The position numbers and the translations under genes are program-made. From the NCBI RefSeq assembly GCF_000719115.1, contig NZ_JOEA01000011.1, forward strand, positions 186,001 to 250,000: a DNA stretch of 64,000 bases, in the 5' to 3' direction. The stretch is from Lentzea albidocapillata (GTDB taxonomy: Bacteria > Actinomycetota > Actinomycetes > Mycobacteriales > Pseudonocardiaceae). Under the pieces are notes generated by a model. That model made no database searches and was not told where the DNA came from. It worked only from the letters and a program-made list of their open reading frames with translations. Positions 15,792 to 24,179 of the stretch are shown in pieces (position 1 is the stretch's first letter; the number at the start of each line of letters is the position of its first letter).

Positions 15792-17039
15792 GTGGAGCAA
15801 CTGACCGTCGCTGACCAGCAGAAGCGCACCGACCTGCGCAAGATGAAGCTTGTCGCGACGAGCTTCCTGATAGGCGCGACGATCATCTTCTTCGGCACGC
15901 ACGCCTTCGAGGGCGCCTGGGTGGGCTACGTCCGGGCCGCCGCGGAGGCCGGCATGGTCGGCGCTCTCGCGGACTGGTTCGCCGTCACGGCCCTGTTCCG
16001 CAGGCCACTGGGGCTGCCGATCCCGCACACCGCGATCATCCCCGAGCGCAAGAACATGTTCGGCCAGACGCTCGGCGACTTCGTGGGTGTCAACTTCCTG
16101 AGCCCCGAGATCGTGCAGGACAAGCTCCGCAGGGCGGGCATCGCGGAACGCGCCGGCGCCTGGATCAAGCAGCCGGAGAACGCCGAGCGCATCACCAACG
16201 AGCTCGCGAACGTCATCAAGGGCGCGATCACGGTGCTCAAGGACGAGGAAGTCCAGGCCGTCCTCGAACACGCGATCGTCAAGCGGGTCACGGCACAGCC
16301 CTGGGGGCCGCCGCTCGGCAAGCTGCTCCAGCAGGTGCTGACCGACGGCGCGCACCACAAGCTCGTCGACCTCATGTGCGACCGCGCCTACGAGTGGGTG
16401 CGCGACAACTACGACAAGGTCAGCCTCATCGTCTCGGACCGCGCGCCCACCTGGTCGCCCAAGTTCGTCGACGCCATGCTCGGCGACAAGGTCTACACCG
16501 AGCTCGTCAACTTCGCCTGGGCGGTCAAGACCGACGTCAACCACCCGATGCGCCTCGCCGTCGACCAGTTCCTGATCGAGTTCTCCGGCGACATGCAGAC
16601 CGACGAGATCACCATGCAGCGCGCCGAGCAGGTCAAGCACCAGGTGATCGGTCATCCGGACGTCCAGAAACTGATCAGCAGCGCTTGGGGCACGGCCAAG
16701 AAGATGCTGATCGACGCCGCCGAGGACCCGTCCAGCGAGCTCCGCAAGCGCGTCACGCAGGGCCTGATCACGCTCGGCACCAACCTCACGGACGACCTGG
16801 AGCTGCGCGCCAAGGTCGACGGCTGGCTGGAGCAGGCCGCCGGGTACGTCGTCGGCAACTACCGCGCCGAGATCACCACGCTGATCACGGACACGGTCGA
16901 GCGCTGGGACGCGGAGGAGACCTCGCGCAAGATCGAACTGCAGGTCGGCAGGGACCTGCAGTTCATCCGGATCAACGGCACCGTGGTCGGCGCGCTCGCC
17001 GGCCTGGTGATCTACACCGCGGCCAACGCGCTGTTCTGA
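15792..17039 (+). CDS. DUF445 membrane protein
   Basis: A 415-residue DUF445 protein. A transmembrane helix near the N-terminus (about 22-38, VATSFLIGATIIFFGTHAF) is followed by the signature AEAGMVGALADWFAVTALFRRPLGLPIPHTAIIPERK, long helical segments and a C-terminal helix (GTVVGALAGLVIYTAANALF) that probably returns to the membrane. The family role is unknown. The start is GTG 15792. Its last 28 bp overlap the convergent CGNR gene. Confidence 0.9.
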   Translation: MEQLTVADQQKRTDLRKMKLVATSFLIGATIIFFGTHAFEGAWVGYVRAAAEAGMVGALADWFAVTALFRRPLGLPIPHTAIIPERKNMFGQTLGDFVGVNFLSPEIVQDKLRRAGIAERAGAWIKQPENAERITNELANVIKGAITVLKDEEVQAVLEHAIVKRVTAQPWGPPLGKLLQQVLTDGAHHKLVDLMCDRAYEWVRDNYDKVSLIVSDRAPTWSPKFVDAMLGDKVYTELVNFAWAVKTDVNHPMRLAVDQFLIEFSGDMQTDEITMQRAEQVKHQVIGHPDVQKLISSAWGTAKKMLIDAAEDPSSELRKRVTQGLITLGTNLTDDLELRAKVDGWLEQAAGYVVGNYRAEITTLITDTVERWDAEETSRKIELQVGRDLQFIRINGTVVGALAGLVIYTAANALF

Positions 17040-17497
17040 GCTCTCGTCCGTTTTCGGAACGTCCGCGCCTTCTCGCGGTTCCCGCACACCTGCATCGAGC
17101 ACCAGGTGCGCGAGCGGTTGCGCGAACGGTCGAAGAACGCACGCAGGCAATCGTCGGCCGGACAGATCTTGAAGCGTTCCCACGAGCCCAGCACCGCGAG
17201 GCGGGCCGAAGCGGCGAGCACGGCGCCGAGCGCGTCCGAGCTCGACAGCACCGGAACGCCGTCGGTGAGCTCGATGTGGACGACGCCCGCTGCCGTCTGA
17301 GGCCCTGACGACCCCTCGATGGACGACCGCAGTGCCGCACGAGCGGCACGCGCCTGCGCGATCTCACTGCTCCGCCCGAGGCCGCGCTCGGTCACCCATG
17401 CGCGCCAGGAGGCTTCACTGTCCAGTACGTGTCGAGTGTTCAGGAAGTCGAGCAGAAGCTCGACGTCGTGATCCCAGCCGACAGTCAGACCAGTCAC
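17012..17497 (-). CDS. CGNR zinc-finger protein
   Basis: A 161-residue protein of the CGNR family: an N-terminal stress-response-like domain (DVELLLDFLNTRHVLD...SWRAWV) and a C-terminal zinc finger with CPADDC and WCSMQVCGNREKAR, where the four cysteines bind Zn and CGNR is diagnostic. Members are probable DNA-binding transcription regulators. GTG 17497 is used; the upstream extension passes through the padR operator. It is divergent from padR and could share its promoter region. Confidence 0.87.
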   Translation of the reverse strand: MTGLTVGWDHDVELLLDFLNTRHVLDSEASWRAWVTERGLGRSSEIAQARAARAALRSSIEGSSGPQTAAGVVHIELTDGVPVLSSSDALGAVLAASARLAVLGSWERFKICPADDCLRAFFDRSRNRSRTWCSMQVCGNREKARTFRKRTRAQNSALAAV

Positions 17498-17544
17498 CCC
17501 ACCACTGTAGGCGCCACGGCGGTCGCCCGTCAGGGCATCGAGGA

Positions 17545-17573
17545 ATACACCCGGTGTATACATCGTGTGTATA
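17545..17573. promoter_or_regulatory. PadR operator: two overlapping palindromes
   Basis: ATACACCCGGTGTAT (17545-17559) is a perfect palindrome with a CCG centre. TATACATCGTGTGTATA (17557-17573) is a second one overlapping it. They match the ATAC/GTAT style of PadR sites, cover a TATAGT -10-like element and end 10 bp before the padR ATG, indicating autorepression. Confidence 0.8.
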
Positions 17574-17582
17574 GTGCTCCTC

Positions 17583-18107
17583 ATGTCGATCGGACACGCA
17601 CTGTTGGGCCTGCTTGAAGGCGGTCCAAGGCACGGATACGACCTGAAGCGCGCCTATGACGAGCGCTTTGGTCACGACCGGCCGTTGCACTACGGACAGG
17701 TGTATTCGACCCTGTCGAGACTGCTGAAGAACGGCCTCGTGAGCGAGGCGGGCGTGGAGGCGGGCGACGGCCCGGAGCGCAAGCGGTACGCGATCACGGA
17801 CGCCGGAGTCACTGATGTAGAGCGCTGGCTCGGTACGCCGGAGAAGCCCGAGCCGTACCTGCAGAACACGCTCTACGCGAAGGTCGTGCTGGCTCTGCTG
17901 TCCGGCCGCAGCGCGACCGAGGTGCTCGACACCCAAAGCTCCGCGCACCTCACCACGATGCGCGAACTGACCAGGCGCAAGGCGGACGGCGACCTCGCCG
18001 ACCAGCTCATCTGCGACTTCGCCCTGTTCCACCTCGAAGCGGACCTGCGGTGGCTCGAACTGACCGCGGCCCGCCTGGACAAACTCGCCGAGGAGGTGGC
18101 CCGATGA
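17583..18107 (+). CDS. PadR-family transcriptional regulator
   Basis: A 174-residue PadR repressor. The N-terminal winged helix is intact (GHALLGLLEGGPRHGYDLKRAYDERFGHDRPLHYGQVYSTLSRLLKNGLV), followed by the PadR C-terminal helical dimerisation domain (about 100-170, VLALLSGRSATEVLDTQ...HLEADLRWLELTAARLDKLAEEV). It is the first gene of a padR-ATPase-permease operon, overlapping the ATPase gene by 4 bp. It likely represses the exporter until a drug-like ligand binds. Confidence 0.93.
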   Translation: MSIGHALLGLLEGGPRHGYDLKRAYDERFGHDRPLHYGQVYSTLSRLLKNGLVSEAGVEAGDGPERKRYAITDAGVTDVERWLGTPEKPEPYLQNTLYAKVVLALLSGRSATEVLDTQSSAHLTTMRELTRRKADGDLADQLICDFALFHLEADLRWLELTAARLDKLAEEVAR

Positions 18108-18781
18108 CGTCCCTGCTCACCGCTGAGGGCCTCTGCAAGTCGTTCGGGAAGACGAATGCGCTGGACGATGCCGGCATCTCGATCCGCGAGGGCGAGGTCG
18201 TCGCGATCATGGGCCCGTCCGGGTCCGGCAAGTCCACCCTGCTGCACTGCCTCGCGGGCATCCTGCCGCCGGACTCCGGCACGGTCACCTACCGCGGCCG
18301 CGACCTGACCGGGATGAACGACGGCGCCCGCAGCGAGCTGCGCCGCACCGAGTTCGGGTTCGTCTTCCAGTTCGGTCAGCTCGTGCCGGAGCTCACCTGC
18401 CTGGAGAACGTCGCGCTGCCGTTGCGCCTGAGCGGCATGAAGCGCAGGGACGCCGAGCGTGCGTCGAAGGAGTGGATGGCCCGGCTGGAGGTCGACACGG
18501 TCGCCGACCAGCGGCCCGGTGAGACCTCCGGTGGCCAGGGGCAACGGGTCGCGGTGGCCCGTGCGCTGGTCACGTCGCCGAAGGTGGTCTTCGCCGACGA
18601 ACCGACCGGTGCCCTCGACTCGCTCAACGGCGAGCGGGTGATGCACCTGCTCACGACCGCGGCTAGGGAGACCGGTGCGGCCGTCGTGCTGGTCACGCAC
18701 GAGCCGCGGGTGGCCGCGTACTCGGACCGCGAGGTCGTGGTTCGCGACGGCCGTTCACGGGACGTGGAGTTCGTCAGGTGA
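18104..18781 (+). CDS. ABC transporter ATP-binding protein (LolD/MacB type)
   Basis: A 225-residue ATPase with Walker A GPSGSGKST, Q-loop in FQFGQLVPELTCLENV, a signature-like TSGGQGQRVAVARAL, Walker B VVFADEPTGALD and H-loop VTHEP. It pairs with an FtsX-type permease, so it powers antimicrobial-peptide or drug export rather than import. It overlaps padR upstream and the permease downstream by 4 bp each. The partner permease lacks its last domain, so whether the complex still works is doubtful. Confidence 0.94.
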   Translation: MTSLLTAEGLCKSFGKTNALDDAGISIREGEVVAIMGPSGSGKSTLLHCLAGILPPDSGTVTYRGRDLTGMNDGARSELRRTEFGFVFQFGQLVPELTCLENVALPLRLSGMKRRDAERASKEWMARLEVDTVADQRPGETSGGQGQRVAVARALVTSPKVVFADEPTGALDSLNGERVMHLLTTAARETGAAVVLVTHEPRVAAYSDREVVVRDGRSRDVEFVR

Positions 18782-20667
18782 ACCGCGTTCTCAGCGACCT
18801 CACCCTGGGCGTCCGGCTGGCTGTCGGGGGCAGCCGGAAGTCCTGGGTGAGGCTCCTGCTGCAAGGTGCCGGCATCGGGATGTGCGTGGCGGTGCTGTTG
18901 CTCGCCGCGTCGATCCCGACGGCGTTCGGCAACCGCGACCAGCGCGGAGACGCCCGCAACATCGTGGAGAAAGGCCCCGGGGCCGCGCCGCTGCTGCTGG
19001 AGACCGGGTCGGTCGCGTACCGGACCGACTACATCAGGGGCGGGTACGTACGTGCCATGGTGGCGGACGCGCCCAAGCCGCCCGGTATTGAGCGGCTGCC
19101 GGGGGACAACGAGATCATCGTGTCGCCGCGGCTCGCGGACCTGCTGGCGAGCCCCGAGGGCGAACTGCTGCGGCCGAGGTTCCCGCAGAAGGTCATCGGC
19201 ACGTTCGCGCCGGAGGGCATGGACGGGCCGCAGGACCTCAGGTTCCTCGCGGGGGACTCGAAGATCCAGCGCAACGACGGCAACCAGGTCTACGCGTTCG
19301 GCCAGGAGTACTCCGGCGGTGGGTTGCCGACGATCCTGCTGATGCTCAGCATCGTCGGCGCGGTCGTGCTGCTGTTCCCCGTGCTGGTGTTCGTGAGCGT
19401 CGCGACCAGGCTGGCCGCCGCTCAGCGTGATCGCCGGCTGGCGGCGTTGCGACTGGTCGGGGCCGGCGCGACACGGGTGCGGCTGATCGCCTCCGGCGAG
19501 GCCCTGGCCGGTGCGGTGGTGGGGCTCGTCGTCGGGTTCGGGCTGCTGTTCGCGATCAGGCCGCTCGCCGACGACATCCCGTTCCCCGAGGCGGCGGTGT
19601 TCCCGAGCGACCTCACGCCGACGTTGCCATTGACGCTCGTCGTGGTGGCCGGCGTGCCGGTCCTGGCAGTGCTGACCTCGGTGTTCGCCATGCGCCGCAC
19701 GATCGTCGAACCGCTCGGCGTGGTCCGCGAGCAGAAGCCGGTGCGGCGCAGGCTGTGGTGGCGGGTCGTGCCCGCCCTGGCCGGCGTTGCGCTGTTGGGG
19801 AGCCAGTTCGGCAAGTTCGGCGGGCAGGGGAAGCCGGAGGAGTGGCCGATCATCGTCGGTGTCGTCCTGCTGATGTTCGCCGTCCCGGCGTTGCTGCCGT
19901 GGCTGGTCGAACGGGCCGTTCACCGGATGGGCGGTGCCACGCCCGCGTTGCAGCTGGCCGTGCGCCGGTTGCAGCTCGACGCGGGTACGGCGGCACGGGT
20001 CGTCGGCGGGGTGGCGGTCGTGCTCGCGGGCACCGTGACGCTGCAGGTGATCCTCGCGGGCGTCGAGAACGACGTGAAGGCCGAGGACACGCGGTCGGCG
20101 AACACGAACTCCCTCAGCATCACGGTGAACGAGACCACCCCGCTTCCGGACCTGCCGGACGTGCTGGCCAGGACACCGGGCGTGGTCGGAGTGCAGAGCC
20201 TGCTGCGCACCTACGCGACGACACCCGACAACGACTACACCACCATCGCGGTCGGAACGTGCGCCGCGCTCAAGACGGTGGTGGACCTCGCGGACTGCAC
20301 GGACGGCAAGGTCTACCTCGTGCCGACCGGCAACGGTCTCGGCGATCCCAAGACCGGTGACGTTCTCCGGTTCGAGGAGACCGGCGGCACCTGGACGGTG
20401 CCGGTGTTGGAGCGCAGGACCGGTAGCCGCCTTGGGATCTTCGCCACCCCGGCCGCAGCCGCGAACCTCGACCTGACCCACACCTACGCCGAGATCCAGG
20501 CCGAGATGGACCTGACGCGGCCGGACGTCGCGGAGCACGTGCGCAACGCCCTCGCGCCCTACTCGTGGCGGGTGCACACCGTCTTCCTCGGTCAGGACAA
20601 CACGTCCGAGGTCGAGCTGGTGTTCGGCGTGATCCGCAAGTTTGGTAGGCTTGCCGACGGCACGTGA
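18778..20667 (+). CDS. FtsX-type ABC permease, C-terminally truncated
   Basis: A 629-residue permease: N-terminal helix (about 27-46), external loop, first FtsX domain with three helices (about 185-305, PTILLMLSIVGAVVLLFPVLVFVS...), central helices (about 335-380, 400-425) and a second external domain (430-620). The expected final FtsX domain of three helices is missing. After the sequence ending LVFGVIRK the frame enters unrelated DNA, adds FGRLADGT and stops. The breakpoint near 20640 coincides with the start of an IS605-type remnant. No 3' part was found downstream, so it is best viewed as a broken gene. Confidence 0.82.
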   Translation: MNRVLSDLTLGVRLAVGGSRKSWVRLLLQGAGIGMCVAVLLLAASIPTAFGNRDQRGDARNIVEKGPGAAPLLLETGSVAYRTDYIRGGYVRAMVADAPKPPGIERLPGDNEIIVSPRLADLLASPEGELLRPRFPQKVIGTFAPEGMDGPQDLRFLAGDSKIQRNDGNQVYAFGQEYSGGGLPTILLMLSIVGAVVLLFPVLVFVSVATRLAAAQRDRRLAALRLVGAGATRVRLIASGEALAGAVVGLVVGFGLLFAIRPLADDIPFPEAAVFPSDLTPTLPLTLVVVAGVPVLAVLTSVFAMRRTIVEPLGVVREQKPVRRRLWWRVVPALAGVALLGSQFGKFGGQGKPEEWPIIVGVVLLMFAVPALLPWLVERAVHRMGGATPALQLAVRRLQLDAGTAARVVGGVAVVLAGTVTLQVILAGVENDVKAEDTRSANTNSLSITVNETTPLPDLPDVLARTPGVVGVQSLLRTYATTPDNDYTTIAVGTCAALKTVVDLADCTDGKVYLVPTGNGLGDPKTGDVLRFEETGGTWTVPVLERRTGSRLGIFATPAAAANLDLTHTYAEIQAEMDLTRPDVAEHVRNALAPYSWRVHTVFLGQDNTSEVELVFGVIRKFGRLADGT

Positions 20668-20906
20668 CCCGTGCCACCCCAGCCACACATCGGCTGGAAC
20701 CGCAAGTACCACGGGTACCGGTGGTCGACCGGGATCCCACTCCGTATGGGGTGAATGCCTGTGGAGGCGATGTAAGACGCCCAGGCATGCCTGGCGCTGT
20801 TGCCGATGAAACAGGAACCCTGCGCCGTGAGGCGTGCTCCACAAGGGGTGTCCGGCCGCAAGGACGGACGGGAATCCCGCTCCTTCAGAGGGGCGGGAGT
20901 AGTCAA
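20643..20906 (+). mobile_element. IS605/IS1341-type element remnant (right end)
   Basis: The last ~150 bp match, feature by feature, the right end of the complete tnpB element at 38.9 kb: GCCTGTGGAG followed by a decayed tnpB 3' end, a terminal hairpin (arms CCCGCTCC and GGGGCGGG, loop TTCAGA, 20876-20897) and the end GTCAA at 20902-20906. No transposase ORF survives. The left border near 20643 is inferred from where the permease homology stops. The end supplies the stop codon of the convergent NACHT gene. Confidence 0.7.
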
Positions 20907-22921
20907 TGTTCTGACGTTGCCTTTCGCTGAGACGGCGACCAAAGCACTCGGCCTGCGGACCGAGTAGTCATCTCGTGCTCTGCCAGGCGGTCCTGCACCA
21001 GTCCGTGCCGGAACTGGTAGCAGGCTCCCGCCCGGCAGAGCACGCCGAGCTTGCGCGCGTCCTCCAGGAAGACCATCAGCTCCCAGGGCAGCTTTCCGCG
21101 CAGTGCCAGCCAGATCCGCGCGACGGTGAACCACCACCAGCGCAGGTGCAGCACGGCCAGTGCGAACCCGAGCATCAGCCCGGACGCGAGCCCCAGCCCG
21201 ACCATGCCGGTCTGGGCGGGGCCGAACACCAGTGCCGCCGCCGACCCGAACACCACGGCCAGCACGAGAGATCCGGTCCAGACGGCGATCCGGTCGCGCG
21301 CCATCGTCCACTGAGGACTGGAAGCCTGCGACAGCTCGGCGGCGCTCGACAACGCGAACCGCAGCGCGATCGCGACGGCGAGCCCGAGCCCGACCACAAG
21401 CCCGGCGGAAAGTCCGTACAGGGCACCGAAAACCAGTCCGGCGGCGAGTCCGAGAACGCCCGGCACGAGCAGTAGACTGCGCCAGATCCCCAGGCGGGGC
21501 TTGGCTTTGCGTTCGTGTGATGCGGTCAGCGCGGCGGCGCCGACGCCGATGCCCGCGACCAGTCCGGTGATCGGGGCGAGCGACGGCGTGATCGAGTACG
21601 CCATCAGCCAGCCGACGCCGAATCCGCCGATCGCGCCCAGCACCAGGGCGCCGAGCACGGCGAGCCACGTGCTGCCGACCGACCGGCGCAGCTCCCACCA
21701 GGCCAGTTCGCGGATGCCGCGGTCGCGCATCTCGTGGGCCAGGAACTCGAGCCACTTGCGCGCCCGGTCCCGCGGCCAGACCTGCGTGGCCTTGGCGTGG
21801 TGCGCGAACGCCCTGTTGCCGAACGCCCGCGACACCAGTTCGTCGCAGAGGTGGTCGGAGATCGCCCGCGCGTCCGGGAAACGGCCGCGGTCGAGCAGTT
21901 CGGTCGGCTCCGCCTCGCTGTCGGCGTAGACCATGCTGGCGAGCCACATCGTGAGCGGCGTCGACAACGCGTCCGCGAGCCTGCCGTCCGGTTCCTCGCG
22001 CAGTTGGATGAACACCGGCTCCCAGCGCGCGGCGCCCCAGCTGTCGGCGCTCGCCCGCAGGTAGGCGGCGACCTCGTCCAGGTCGAGCGGGGCCAGTTCG
22101 ACGACGTCCGCGCCGGGCAGCGGTCCGGCGAGGTCGACGGCCTGCGCGAACTCGTCCGTGCGGCAGGTCAGCACCAGCGGGCGCTTGGCGGGGAACGCCT
22201 TGGCGATCCGCTCCAGAGCGTCCGCGCGCTGGTGCGCGGGGATGTCGTCGAGACCGTCGAGCACAGGCAGGACCAGGTGCTGCTCGATCAGCAGGTCACC
22301 GGCGTAGCTGCCGTACAGCTCGGTGTTGCGCAACGCCGGATGGTCCTCGTACAGCCTGCGCGTGAGCCACGTGCGGATGTCCTCGACCGCCGGGTTCCAC
22401 GTCGACAGGGGCAACAGCACCGGCACCATGCCGCCGTCGTAGCGGTCCAGCAGGCCGCACGTCAGCAGCATCGCGACGGTCGACTTGCCGGTGCCGGCCT
22501 CGCCGATGATCACCATGCGCCGGTTGATCTGCCGTTCGAGCGCGCCCACCACCGCGTCGCTGCGTCCGGGGGGCGCGTCCGGTTCGTCGCTCACGTCCAG
22601 TTCGGGCGCGATCCAGTGCAGGTCGAGCAGGTCGGGATCGGTGAGGCCGCGCGAACGGACCTCCTCGTTCCACTGCGACTGCAGACCCACGGCGAGCGCG
22701 CGGCACGCCGCGTCGAGGTGCTCGTCGGTGCTCAGCGCGGCGTTGTGCCTGCGCCGCACCCACGGGTCGAGTAAAGCCAGGAAACCCAGGAACGCCAGCG
22801 CGAGCACGATCAGCCACAGGTGCGGGTTGATGCCGTGGTCGGTCACGAACAGCCCGGCCGCGGTGAGGACCGCGGTCAGCACGCAACCGGTCAGCAACGC
22901 CTGCTGACGGAATCTGGACAT
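20903..22921 (-). CDS. Membrane NACHT-domain NTPase
   Basis: A 672-residue STAND NTPase. Two N-terminal transmembrane helices (about 10-55) are followed by the actinobacterial NACHT preamble (AVGLQSQWNEEVRSRGLTDPDLLDLHW), Walker A GEAGTGKST, a Walker B-like VLPVLDGLDD and the winged-helix region. A C-terminal block (about 420-600) has six to eight hydrophobic helices, ending in a soluble ACYQFRHGLVQDRLAEH tail. NACHT proteins are signalling or defence switches. The stop TGA lies inside the last bases of the IS remnant, so the final few residues may be new. ATG 22921 is used. Confidence 0.9.
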   Translation of the reverse strand: MSRFRQQALLTGCVLTAVLTAAGLFVTDHGINPHLWLIVLALAFLGFLALLDPWVRRRHNAALSTDEHLDAACRALAVGLQSQWNEEVRSRGLTDPDLLDLHWIAPELDVSDEPDAPPGRSDAVVGALERQINRRMVIIGEAGTGKSTVAMLLTCGLLDRYDGGMVPVLLPLSTWNPAVEDIRTWLTRRLYEDHPALRNTELYGSYAGDLLIEQHLVLPVLDGLDDIPAHQRADALERIAKAFPAKRPLVLTCRTDEFAQAVDLAGPLPGADVVELAPLDLDEVAAYLRASADSWGAARWEPVFIQLREEPDGRLADALSTPLTMWLASMVYADSEAEPTELLDRGRFPDARAISDHLCDELVSRAFGNRAFAHHAKATQVWPRDRARKWLEFLAHEMRDRGIRELAWWELRRSVGSTWLAVLGALVLGAIGGFGVGWLMAYSITPSLAPITGLVAGIGVGAAALTASHERKAKPRLGIWRSLLLVPGVLGLAAGLVFGALYGLSAGLVVGLGLAVAIALRFALSSAAELSQASSPQWTMARDRIAVWTGSLVLAVVFGSAAALVFGPAQTGMVGLGLASGLMLGFALAVLHLRWWWFTVARIWLALRGKLPWELMVFLEDARKLGVLCRAGACYQFRHGLVQDRLAEHEMTTRSAGRVLWSPSQRKATSEH

Positions 22922-22993
22922 GCGTCGCATCATGACGCACCGCATTCGCTCGGGGTCGATTCAGCGAGCCGTGTCGTGACGTTTGGTTGTTGA

Positions 22994-24061
22994 TCACAGA
23001 TGCCACCGGAGATCGCCCAGCGTCAGGTGCTGGCCGTCGGGCCCGATGGTGATCCCGAACTGGCTGCGGCGGGGTTTTCCCAGGTCGTGCCAGGTGACGA
23101 GCGCGTCCTCCGCGAGGTCCCACAGCCGGCGTGGGCCGCCCTGGTCGACGTGGGAACCGTGGTGGTGCACCCAGGACCCGTCCGAATGGGCCAACCAGCT
23201 GGGCCCCGCGACGACCTCCGGCAGTGAGATGCCCGCGAAGAACTCGAACGGACTGGCCGGGTCGAGCACGGTGTTGAACGGCAGCGTGGTGGTGCGCCGC
23301 TCGAACGCGCCTGCTCCGGCCGGCGCCGGTCTGCGGGCGTGGGCGCGCAACGGCATGAAGCGTCCGTCCTCGGTGAGCACACGCCCCTCGCCGGTGCCGT
23401 CGCCGTGGGAGACGATGCGGACGAGGCCGGCGCCGATCGGGCGGTGCAGCGTCGTGACCACCAGGCCGCCCGGCCTCGTCTGCTCCAGCCAGGCGAGTGG
23501 GATCGTCGCGACGGAGCAGGTGGCCAGCACGCGGTCGTACGGTGCGCGGCCCGGGTGACCGACCGCGCCGTCGCCCGTCACGCAGGTGGGGTGGAAACCG
23601 TTGCCGTGCAGGCGTTCGCGTGCTCGTCGCGAGATTTCCGGGTCGACGTCGATCGTGGTCACGTTGCCCGAACCCACGGCGTGGCACAGAAGAGCCGCGT
23701 TGTAGCCCGTGCCGGTGCCGACCTCGAGCACCGACTGTCCGGTGTGGACGTCCAGCGCCTCCAGCATGATCGCCATGATCGTGGGCATGCTGGACGAGCA
23801 GGTCGGTATGCCGCCGGTCGCCGTGTCATCGCCGTCGAACTGGGTAACCCACACCCGGTCGGCGTAGACGAGCTCCAGCCAGCCGGGGTTGCTCGCGGTG
23901 AGCGGTTCCCAGTCGCCGTTGTGCAGCTGGCGGTAGAAGCGAGGCAGGAACTCGTGCCGCGGGACGGCCTGGAAAGCCTTGTGCCACTTGGAATCGTGCA
24001 GCGCTCCAGTGCCGAGCAGGTGGTTCGCCAGCTCGGTGCGCAAGGCCCCGGCGTCGTCCAT
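22994..24061 (-). CDS. PCMT-like SAM-dependent protein methyltransferase
   Basis: A 355-residue protein of the protein-L-isoaspartate O-methyltransferase type: N-terminal HKAFQAVPRHEFLP, the acceptor-loop region TGGIPTCSSSMPTIMAIMLEALD, SAM motif I VLEVGTGTGYNAALL and post-I TTIDVDPEI. It is longer than housekeeping Pcm (about 210 aa), with a C-terminal extension of about 140 residues typical of actinobacterial variants, some of which modify ribosomal peptides (FxLD type). No precursor peptide was found nearby. ATG 24061 has the site GGGAGGTGAC. It lies upstream of the NACHT gene on the same strand. Confidence 0.83.
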   Translation of the reverse strand: MDDAGALRTELANHLLGTGALHDSKWHKAFQAVPRHEFLPRFYRQLHNGDWEPLTASNPGWLELVYADRVWVTQFDGDDTATGGIPTCSSSMPTIMAIMLEALDVHTGQSVLEVGTGTGYNAALLCHAVGSGNVTTIDVDPEISRRARERLHGNGFHPTCVTGDGAVGHPGRAPYDRVLATCSVATIPLAWLEQTRPGGLVVTTLHRPIGAGLVRIVSHGDGTGEGRVLTEDGRFMPLRAHARRPAPAGAGAFERRTTTLPFNTVLDPASPFEFFAGISLPEVVAGPSWLAHSDGSWVHHHGSHVDQGGPRRLWDLAEDALVTWHDLGKPRRSQFGITIGPDGQHLTLGDLRWHL

Positions 24062-24103
24062 GTCACCTCCCACGGTATCCCTGTGGCGGAGCACACGCAG
24101 CGA

Positions 24104-24145
24104 TTGCTAGCAGGGTGCTTGCAACTGCTAGCACTCGTCGCTAAC
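24104..24145. promoter_or_regulatory. Helically phased TGCTAGCA repeats
   Basis: TGCTAGCA (24105-24112), TGCTTGCA (24116-24123), TGCTAGCA (24126-24133) and a diverged TCGCTAAC (24138-24145) recur every 10-12 bp, so they face one side of the helix. They lie in the divergent promoter between the methyltransferase and the XRE regulator, whose product is the likely binder. Confidence 0.65.
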
Positions 24146-24179
24146 GTGGTTGGTGGCACGAGGAACGGGAGCAGGAACA

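Noticed and set aside
18376..20844. An 822-codon open frame on the minus strand opposite the ABC exporter
   Set aside because: Antisense to genes with Walker motifs and transmembrane helices; His/Arg/Gln-rich shadow translation.
22994..24061. FxLD-type RiPP cluster
   Set aside because: The methyltransferase resembles those of FxLD pathways, but no precursor peptide, lanthipeptide synthetase or protease was found nearby; kept only as a possibility.
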